A stretch of DNA of 64,000 nt from Pleodorina starrii (Eukaryota > Chlorophyta > Chlorophyceae > Chlamydomonadales > Volvocaceae), in contig BRXU01000002.1 of NCBI GenBank assembly GCA_030267565.1, forward strand, positions 4,215,501 through 4,279,500, given 5' to 3'. Positions 56,001 to 64,000 of the stretch are shown one piece after another. Each line of letters starts with the position of its first letter. The stretch's first letter is position 1. The notes under the pieces were generated by a model. It ran no database searches. It was given only the letters and a program-made list of their open reading frames with translations, and was not told the origin of the DNA. A program made the position numbers and the translations under genes.

Positions 56001-58195
56001 TGGAGCCGAGCTGGGGGAAGCGACCTGTGTGGATGGGAGGGACTGGGAAGTGCGCGAGCGAGTGTGCCGGCGCTGGGCGGTGGGCGCTAGAGTTGGCATG
56101 CCGGCGGGCCGTGGCCGGCTGGAAGGGAGGGAGGGACAGCTGCTGGGCGTCCGCGCTGGCTGGGCGGTGGGTGGTGCGACGCCCGGCCTGCTTTACCGGT
56201 CTGGCGGATTGGGCTGGCGGGCTTGGGGGCGGGAGGGGGCGGGAGGGGACTGCAGGAAGGATCCGCGATTGCTAGACGAGAGGGGGGACGCTGTTGGGTT
56301 GGGAGGGACGCTGTGACGTGATGTGTGGGCAACTAGGCATGTGATGTGGTGCGATGTGGTGCGATATGGTGCGATGTGATGGTGCCGCACGCGGATGCAG
56401 GCAAGCTGATCGCCGTGGGCGTCGTGGACGTGCTGCCGCGCTGCCTGTCGTCCGTGTACCTGTTCTGGGACACCGAGCTGGCGCCGCTGGCGTTGGGGCG
56501 CTTCACTGCGCTGCAGGCGAGTTACGGGGTGGACCGGGATTGGTCCCAGGGTGGGTGCGTGTGTGTGTGTTAACATGGTTGGATAGTGTGTAAACCCCCG
56601 CACCGGACGCAGTACAGTACCCATACGAGGCGGGGGCCCAAGCGGAATGCGGAGAGGCCAGTAGGGCACTGGGGGGGCGAAGGCAGAGGAAGGAGGTGCG
56701 GGCGGCCAACGCGGTGCTGTCCAGACAACCTGCGATACGAAAGCAGGCGCGCGAGTCGTTTCAGAGTGCACCCGACCCCCACCTGCCTGGCGGCCGCTGT
56801 CCTCACCTCCATCGATAATCGATATGACTTGTGGGTGGGTGGGTGCTGTGACTGTTGCACCTCACCGTCTCTTTCCGCCCCCCCACCCCACCCCTCGCTC
56901 TCTGATCCCCCGGCTCACCTGTCCTCTTCTGCCCCACCGCGCGGCTGCGGTTGCTGGGGCTGGGGCGCCATCGACGGCCGCGGCTGCGGTTGCGGTGGCG
57001 GCTGCGGCTGGGCGTGTTTCTTGCCCGGCTGGTGTCGTTGTGCGGTGCAGGAGATTCTGTGGGTGCAGCGCCAGGTGCCCTCCTCGCCCCGCCTGCACTA
57101 CTACTATATGGGCTTCTACATCCACACCTGCCCCAAGATGAGGTACAAGGCCGAGTACCGGCCCTCAGACCTGCTGTGCCCCGTGCGCAAGGTGGGCGGG
57201 AGAGACAACGGCGGGGGGGTCAGTGACCCGGCCGCGGAGTCAGCGACCCAGTGGCGGGGTCATCGGATCGCTTGGGCCAGATCGGGGCGCAGCGCAGAGG
57301 GCGCCAAGGCGGCAAGCCCGCATCGGGCTGCTTGGCAGCGCGCAGGGGTGGGGAGAGGGGTTCAACGCGGCGCGACGCGCGGCCGAGGAAGACTGGAGCA
57401 TGGGCGTCCACGCCTGGCTGTTGCTGGGCGCTGAGGGGCATTGATGGGGAGCTGCGCTTCCGCCGCCCGCCCGCCCCGCCCGCCTCTGCCCCCGCTCCCG
57501 CCGCTTCCCACCCTCCCTCCTTCCCTCCCTCCCTCCTCTCAATTTACAGAACCAGAAACCAACCAGAAGTAAGGCCGAGACCTCTCCCGCCCTCTCCGCC
57601 GCCCTCCCGGCTGCAGGTGTGGGTGCGCATCACGCCCCAGCTGCTGTCTGCGATCAACCAGCGGCCCTTCCTGGAGCTCTCCGCCCAGGAGGGCGCAATG
57701 TGCCAGCCCAACCTGGCGGCGCCGCAGCCGGGGGGGCCCCCGCCGCCGCCAGCCGGGTCCGCACCCGCAGCCGCCGCCGCCCCATCCGAGCCCGGTCCTG
57801 CACCTGCTTCGGCGGCCGCGGCTGCGGAGGGCGTGCGCGGAGACGGGGGCTTGGATGACACGTTGGTTATCCTAACGCAGCAGGGAGCCGAGGCGCGGCC
57901 GATGCCCTTCAAGGTGCGTGTCGGCACCTGCGTAAGTGTGGCAGGCACTTCGGAGCTGTTGTTGTGTAGAGCATTGCTGCGCCAAAAGAGATGCGCTCGT
58001 GTTTCATGCGAACCCGCCAACCTGCCAAGGAAATCCGCCTCTTCCTGCCCGCCCAACCCGCCCAACCCGCCTACCGCCGCGGCCCTGCAGCTCCTGCGCC
58101 GTCTCTACGTCATTCCAGAGACAGTCGAGCAGGCCATCAGCACCTGGCTGGCAGTGGTGGGCTGGGCGGCGCCCTCTCTGGTATACCGACTGTGA
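53019..58195 (+). CDS. ATE1: Arginyl-tRNA--protein transferase (ATE1)
   Basis: Ten exons join in frame: 53019..53160, 53239..53285, 53490..53604, 53726..54928, 55391..55568, 55829..55989, 56401..56516, 57051..57191, 57617..57913 and 58091..58195, for 834 residues. The enzyme transfers Arg from Arg-tRNA to N-terminal Asp, Glu or oxidised Cys, marking proteins for the Arg/N-degron pathway. The N-terminal domain has C22-G-Y-C25, [31 protein letters not shown] and C70-C71-KAYTIRL, the four-Cys set reported to bind an Fe-S cluster or haem. The C-terminal GNAT-like domain reads [57 protein letters not shown] and [10 protein letters not shown]. Exon 4 alone adds about 400 mostly low-complexity residues, so it is longer than plant ATE1. 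Intron 7 begins GCGAGT, a GC-AG intron. TGTAA is at 58356-58360. Confidence 0.95.
54951..55023 (+). repeat. GGGCC/GGGTC pentanucleotide array in ATE1 intron 4
   Basis: About 13 five-base units: GGGCC-type units, then six GGGTC units, then GGGCC again. The G-triplets lie on the sense strand and begin about 25 nt after the exon 4 donor (GTACGT at 54929). Confidence 0.95.
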
Positions 58196-59132
58196 GCGAG
58201 CCGCCTTGCTGCAGATAAGTGTGACATGGTGGAATATTGGAGCATCTGGGTGCCATCTGGGTGCCGGTGGGGCCATCGGTCTGCAGGTCGCACCGCGGAC
58301 ATCTGGAAGTCACCGGGGCAGGATGGGCGCGCGTCGGTCAGTTGGGTCTCGCTCATGTAAGAAAGAACTACGGGATCGAGTCCGATTCGTTGTTGTTGTG
58401 GTGGTGGTGTGGAAGAGGTGCTGACGGATGCGTCATCGTCGGGCGAGGGGCGGCCCAGGCGAGCCGGCGTCCTCTCGCCGTCAAGCGTCCAGCATGTCGT
58501 GTGTGTGTGTGAGCATGCCCTAGCGTGAAGGCGCTGTACTGCCTGCCGTACTGTGTGGTGGTGGCGCCATCGATCGTACTGCGCGGGGGTGTGTGTGGAG
58601 AGTCAGCGTGGAGCGTGCACCTTGGGGTTACGAGGGGCGCCGCGCACTGGCTGGCGAGAGGATGTACCGCAGGGTTGGGGGGTTTACAGTCCAGTCGGCC
58701 GGCCGGCGTTGAGCCGCACGGTATCGGGGCATGTGGCAAGCTGGGACGGTCGAAGAGTAAGGCGTGGGTTGTAGCGTAGACACCGAAGAATACTGTCAAG
58801 TGTACATATCAGGCCAGGAATTTGCACGGGGCAACCGTGTGTTTGTATTAGGGAATGATAACAGTGAATGTTCGTTTCTGCGCATAAGGGCGCCATCGGG
58901 TGTCGGTTGTGGTTTCCATCGGTCATACAGTACGTTACGGTAATCCAGTACGGTGATCCTGGTGGGTCGCGATCCAAGGCGCTTGGTTGGCACGGTCAGT
59001 GTCTTCAACGTTTGGGAGACGCAACCCTTCATCCTCCATAACGGCAACATGAATCGCTATGCAACACCCGGCCTCCCCGCCTTGCACGGCGGGTAACTTC
59101 TTCATTATTTCCCCCCGGCTGCCGCGCCGCCG
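58196..59132. other. Convergent intergenic region between ATE1 and the glycosyltransferase gene
   Basis: ATE1 probably ends after TGTAA 58356-58360. The glycosyltransferase transcript probably ends at the minus-strand TGTAA (TTACA at 58684-58688), about 445 nt past its stop. No further gene is visible. Confidence 0.6.
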
Positions 59133-62100
59133 TCAAGCCCCGCCGCCAGGCCGGGTCGCGCTGGCGATGCGCCGCAGCTCCGCCGCCACGCGCCGCGCCA
59201 CGACGGGATGCGCGTAGCGCTCCACTGCGCGCCGCCGCGCCGCCCGCCCGCGCGCCCGCGCGTCGGCCCGGCCGGCGCAGCTCGCGACGGCGCGCATGAG
59301 GTCCCGCAGGTGCGGCACCGACGGCTCCGCCCACTGGCTCCCTTTTGGGCGCAGGAGGCGGCAACGGCGTGTGGTGTGCGGTGGGACCCGTGCCGGCGTG
59401 AGTGGCGGGCGGGCGTTTGCATGGCGTGGCGCCGTCAAGGAGGGTGGCAGGGGGGGTTGCGTGGCACGGGAATGCCTGTCTTGTGCCATGCCCTCTTCCG
59501 GTCCCTCCCGGCCTCCTAACTGCACGCCAGGTTTTAAAGCATAGCCCTGTGCTTGCGGCCGTTGCTGATTGGGTGACCGGGCGGTTGTGAAGAAGGCACG
59601 GTTCGCGTAGTGGTTCCCCGCCATTGCCACACGGACCCGTGCGCGCGCGGCAGCGGCTTCAACGCCCCCCCCCTGCCGCATCGTTGCCGGGACAATCGTG
59701 TCGAGACTGTTTGGCCGCGTCTGGACCGACTGACCTTGAAACCAGTACGGCTCGGTGGGCGGCACGGCCTCCAGGCTGTACGACAGCGGGTAGCCCACCT
59801 GCTCGTCCATGTAGGCGGTTGGTCCAGACCAGTTGGTTGCGATGACGGGTAGGCCCAACGACATGGCTTCCAAAATGGGGAGGCCCCTGGAAGGGCACAG
59901 GAGGGGGCGATGCACTCACAAAACGTATCCCCCGATTCGTTTGAGACGGCATGAACGGAACATGAACGGAACGCTCGGGCGCATACAGGCAGCCGGCACG
60001 CTCCAGAACCCGGCACAGCGACGCTTCAGGCGCCAAAAGGCCATGCGTGTTCGCCTTTCTGCTTGGCTCGACAGGGACGCAGGCAGCTAAGGAGACCGCA
60101 GAACCACGTATCCTTCTGGGCGGCCTCGAAAGAATTCCGTTTTCGAGGGCTCAGTATACCTCAAGAACACCCGACGTGGGAGAGCCTGGAGACCTCGATA
60201 CCCCTGGTGCCACCACGCGCCGCCTCCTGCCCAGTCCCCCCCTCCCCCGGGCCAAAGCGAAACCCACCATCCCTCCCCGCGCGTGGGCAGCACGAACGCA
60301 TCCGCCGCCGCCAGCATCGCCACGTAGTCCCGACGCGGCACATGGCCGCTGACCACGAACACCCGTGGCCCCCGGTCGGGGTCGAACTGGGGACCCAGTG
60401 CATCTCCGGCCCACTGCCGCATGCGCGCTGTTGCACGCCCGCGGTCACGAGCCGGGGGCAGGGTCGGGGTCAGGAGCGCGGGGCTGGAGCGGTGCCCAGA
60501 AGTGCGGGGGCAGGCGCGGAATGTTTTGGCTCTCTCGAGCAGCGCAGTTAAGGTTTCCGGATTGCCACTCCAATCGAGACACGGGACAGAAGTATGAGGG
60601 GACCGGGCGCGTCGCGAGGGAGGGCTAGCTGGCGAAGCATGCACACGGCAACACGGCCAGCAGGCAGGCAGGCAGGCAGGCAGTCGGCCCATCCCCTTTT
60701 TACGTAAGAACTCACCTCCCGCCCGGGATACCCCGTCCTCATTGTGCGGACGTTGTGCCTTTTCCACCCATAACAAACGTGGCAATGCGCGCGCGGCGCG
60801 ATGTAAACAGCAAGGGGGTGCACCGAGGTACCTTAATTCGCAGGCTTGGTGCCACCAGCGAGGCGCATTGAGGTCACCCGTGTCGCAGCACGCGCCCACG
60901 CCGACACACCAGCACGTGCGCACCCTGTAGCCCGGCGCCAGTTTCATCGGACAGGAAGGGCTTGGTCAGAATGTAGAGCTCCACATCCGACCCGTCGCAA
61001 GGAGCCGCCGCCGCCGCGCTGCCGCCCGCCGCAGCAGCCCCCCGCCCCGGATCCGACTGCTGCCGCTGCTGCTGCCGCTGCGGATCCTGCTGGCCCTGGG
61101 CCGGGCCGAACTCCTGCAAGAAGGCCTTCAACAGTACATCATAGCCCTTTCGGAGCTCCCACTTGAAAATGGAAACGAAGGCGAAGGGACGCTGGCGGTC
61201 GGGACTGTGTCTGCCCGGGGGCCCAAACACCTGCAACCAGCACACGGCCCCGGGAAGCACGGGTCAGTCGCCTCCAATGGGTAGCGCTCGCGGGTGTATC
61301 CCGGCTCAGAGCGTGCGCAACCACCTAGCGTCCCTGGACTGACGAGACCTGTTAAGTGGTAACCCCCGTCTGGCTAACCCTTCCATGGCCGCGCACCTGC
61401 ACCGCGCTCTGCGGCGGCAGCGGCAGCGGCAGCACCCGCCGCCGGTCCAGCTCCTGCGTGTCCACCCCCAGCGGCACCACCACCGTCGGCCGCGTCACGC
61501 CGGAGCGCCGCAGCACCTCCTCCGACGCCTCTGTGGGCACCCACACCTCGTCCAGCGAGTTGATCGAGCGCACGAAATCGGTGGGGATCCTGCGGGCGGA
61601 GCCCGGCACAGCAGCGGCTGACCCTGTACGGTGCCGTACCGTATGTAAGCTCTATCCCAGCAGTGACCAAGGACCAGCGCGGCAAGCGACTCGTTCAGAG
61701 GCGTGCTGGTGCTGGTGTGTAGTGCATGATGACACCGTAGCCCCGTTTGACGGAGACTGGCAGCAAGTGCTGCAGCGAGGCATCTGCATGGGGAGGCAGC
61801 TATTCTAGGGGCTGTCTGGGGACACGGAACCACGACAGCCTGGTTGGGACTCGTCTAGGACGTGGTATATATTGCGCTGGGCCCAGAACCGTAGCTTCCG
61901 TTGGCAAGGCGGAGATGGGGGGGTTGGGATTCGCACGTCGGGGACAGTACGCACCGCCTCCAGGACGGGTGCATGGCTGGGCCGCTCCATCCGCTCGGCC
62001 TGCCCTTGCCTGATTTGCAATCCCGAAACTCTCTTCTCATGTTGCATCCACCCGACCGCCCAATGCACACCTGCTCGTCTCCGCCATCACTCGAGCCACC

Positions 62101-63488
62101 GCGTAGCGCACCAGGCCGCCGGCCGTTGGCGGGGGGCAGGGCTCGCAGCTAGCCCAGCGCGGCGAAGGTCGCCCCAGGTACGGCGGCAGGTTGTGGCACA
62201 CCTGGCGAGCGGGCCGGGGGGCGGCACGCGGGCGGGGGTGGGGGCACGCAAGGAACGCCGCAAATTGCCTTCTTTCAACCCCTCACGCCGCGTACGCGCG
62301 GCAGCCCCTCGCCCCGATGCCAACGTGCATTAGCCAAGAGCGAGCAAGAGACAGCGTGGCAGGAAAGTAGCCGGAAGGTCAATCGAGGCAACCGGGTCCA
62401 GCTACACACGGGGCCCCGGACCAGAACCAGGACATTGGCCGCGTGAGAGTGAGGACCCGCCGCCGCGCTGTGTTGGCGGGGATGCCAGCGTGCCATGCCC
62501 GTGCGGGTTGCGGCTCCCTGTTCAGCCCATCCGCCATTCCCACAGGGGCTCTCGGGCGATGTCTTCCGCACCACGATAGCCGCTTCCGACGGAGATCCGT
62601 GCAGTGCCAACAGCTGTGAGTGGTCCTGCTCCTCCATGAGGCCGGACAGCTGGTCTCCGCAGTCGTTCTGCGGCGCAGCAGCGTACCGCAAACGGCGCAC
62701 GACGTGATGTGGTACCGGTAGTGGGCTCACCAGCTGTCCGAGCGTTCCGTGCCTGCTCCAGGCGCTTGCGTGATCTTTGCGCGGCATGGCATGGCATCGC
62801 ATTTCATGACATTTCATGCCATCATGGCATCGCATTTCATGACATTCAACTTGCTCGCAGTCGGCTTCGGCTGGACTAACGAGGCGGGAGCCAGATACAG
62901 GTATGATGCGGAGCGGAAACAGGGGGCAGACAGTGCTCCTCGGCCGGAAAGAGCTTCCCCCTGCAGGCTAACGCTCATAAAACCCGCTCCTGTGAGGCGC
63001 TTCTGTGATGCAAGACGCCGAGAACACGTCGCTCTCCGTGCCTGTGTGGGTAACCACCAGGGCCCCCGAACCTGTGCTGCCGCTTGCCCCGTCGCGCACA
63101 CCTGCAGCAGACCGATATGAAGCCTGCCGCCCGCAACAAGGCCTTGCCGGAGCAGCGAAAGCACATAGCCCGACGCCTCAGCTCCAAAGCTGCTGTGGTC
63201 CAGGAACGGCGCGAACCACCACACAGCCGCGTCGATTGGCCGGTCTGCTTCTAGCTGCGAAGCCTGCAAGTCTGGTGGCTCATGAACTGTGTCTGGCGGC
63301 ACGTTGCCATCGTCCTGGATTGCTGGAATTGTTTCCAAAGCGATTGCTCCGTGGTTATGCTCTCTAGTTGTGTGGAAGCCATACAGGAGCAGCAGGGCGA
63401 TACCACCGACCGCCAGGAGTCCATAAAGGCGAGGGCCACTGGAGCCCTCGACACGAGGAGCAAAGAACTTTCTTCCTGAGGCCATCAT
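59133..63488 (-). CDS. Membrane-anchored family 4 glycosyltransferase
   Basis: Eight exons join in frame: 63488..63102, 62667..62572, 62201..62071, 61589..61397, 61230..60924, 60427..60268, 59886..59735 and 59341..59133, for 544 residues. The start is ATGATG at 63488. Residues 21-38 (LYGLLAVGGIALLLLYGF) are one membrane segment after a basic head, so a type II Golgi or ER protein is likely. The glycosyltransferase core shows SLDEVWVPTE, VVVPLGVDTQELD, FAFVSIFKWELRKGYDVLLK, ELYILTKPFL, ADAFVLPTRGEGWGLPILEA and MSLGLPVIATNWSG. Glu423 and Glu431 form the EX7E motif of retaining GT4 (GT-B fold) enzymes. The donor and acceptor are unknown; homologues are found in plants and bacteria. A Gln/Ala-rich insert of about 40 residues interrupts the segment after KAFLQEF. 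All eight joins preserve frame. Confidence 0.88.
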
Positions 63489-63879
63489 AAGCAGATCTGT
63501 AGACTATTGGTCCGAGGATGATTACACATGCTATGCGCGACGACCCGCGGGCCACAATGTTATTACAGTCGCAACAAGGTTCCGTGTCGCATGCCGATGG
63601 CATCCTTGCTGTCGTTGGGCCTAATGTGTTGCGCTCGCACCCATTCGGACGCTCATGAAAACACAATGAAGGCCTACCCAGTGATGGCCTTGCCTGTCCG
63701 CAGATATTGAGTGACCGGTCCCACTCGCACATCAACCCTGTCGCCCCCGCCGGGTTAGTCATGTCCATACCAGCTTCTTGTTACCCAAATCCTAAAATGC
63801 GAACCCATTCATAACATTCGCCACCGACAGCCCTCAACAACGTCCAAAATCTGTATCCCGCCAGACGGCCAGATACTGC
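63489..63879 (-). other. Glycosyltransferase promoter and 3' UTR of the last gene
   Basis: Two same-direction genes are separated by 391 bp. A minus-strand TGTAA (TTACA at 63563-63567) lies about 313 nt past the stop at 63880, leaving only some 75 bp to the glycosyltransferase ATG. The transcripts may therefore overlap. Confidence 0.5.
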
Positions 63880-64000
63880 CTAAGAGAAAATCGCAAACGA
63901 AATGAGCGTGCATGCGATAGACAGCCACGTCATCAGGCGGACGCAGTAGACGGCCTCCGCGAAGTTCATGAACAGGCCGCTGTCATAGAACAAGATGACA
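63880..64000 (-). CDS. C-terminal end of a probable membrane protein, truncated by the window
   Basis: The minus strand reads VILFYDSGLFMNFAEAVYCV and then RLMTWLSIACTLISFAIFS before a TAG at 63880-63882. That is 39 codons plus the stop; the gene continues to the right. The last 20 residues are hydrophobic and could be a C-terminal membrane span. The frame is open without interruption and has gene-like codon use, and the composition is unlike the Ala/Arg-rich shadow frames nearby. I cannot name the family. Confidence 0.55.
   Translation of the reverse strand, partial: VILFYDSGLFMNFAEAVYCVRLMTWLSIACTLISFAIFS

Noticed and set aside
1..64000. CRISPR arrays, prophage, insertion sequences or retrotransposons
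   Set aside because: No spaced repeats, transposase, reverse transcriptase, integrase or long terminal repeats were seen; the gene structures are eukaryotic throughout.

Overview
The window is nuclear DNA from a GC-rich green alga, most likely a core chlorophyte (Chlorophyceae or Trebouxiophyceae). The evidence is spliced genes with short GT-AG introns, alanine/glycine/proline-rich insertions inside otherwise conserved plant-type proteins, two intron-containing tRNA-Tyr genes, and TGTAA motifs (the usual chlorophyte poly(A) signal) roughly 150-800 nt past several stop codons. Fifteen protein genes and two tRNA genes can be supported. The genes at both ends run off the window. I derived exon boundaries by hand from reading frame, splice consensus and remembered family conservation.

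Layout, left to right. 1-706 (+): 3' end of proteasome lid subunit RPN7. 1962-2271 (-): duplicated tRNA-Tyr(GUA). 4478-12163 (-): a very large unrecognised alanine-rich protein with about 13 tandem 36-37-residue helical repeats. 12995-16841 (+): a synergin/aftiphilin-like clathrin-adaptor partner. 18091-19697 (-): an NlpC/P60-fold protein. 20531-23324 (+): a GNAT acetyltransferase. 25288-26532 (-): a RING protein with a cysteine-rich beta-helix-like tail. 27730-29492 (-): an AIP2-type RING-H2 E3 ligase. 30143-35343 (-): allantoate amidohydrolase with an ER signal peptide and a C-terminal RDEL. 35920-39225 (+): PP2A activator PTPA. 40495-44004 (+): a BTB-BACK, germ-cell-less-like protein. 45973-48395 (-): NECAP. 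49374-52771 (-): a SET-domain methyltransferase. 53019-58195 (+): arginyl-tRNA-protein transferase ATE1. 59133-63488 (-): a membrane-anchored GT4 glycosyltransferase. 63880-64000 (-): the last 39 codons of a probable membrane protein.

The genes are independent eukaryotic units, not an operon. Two themes recur. Protein turnover is represented by RPN7, AIP2-like, a RING protein, the BTB protein and ATE1. Clathrin-adaptor ear binding is represented by the synergin-like protein and NECAP. Gene pairs are head-to-head at 12164-12994, 19698-20530, 35344-35919 and, most tightly, 52772-53018. The least explained object is the giant repeat protein at 4478-12163. A second pattern is the placement of G-rich short repeats just inside the 5' splice sites of three unrelated genes.
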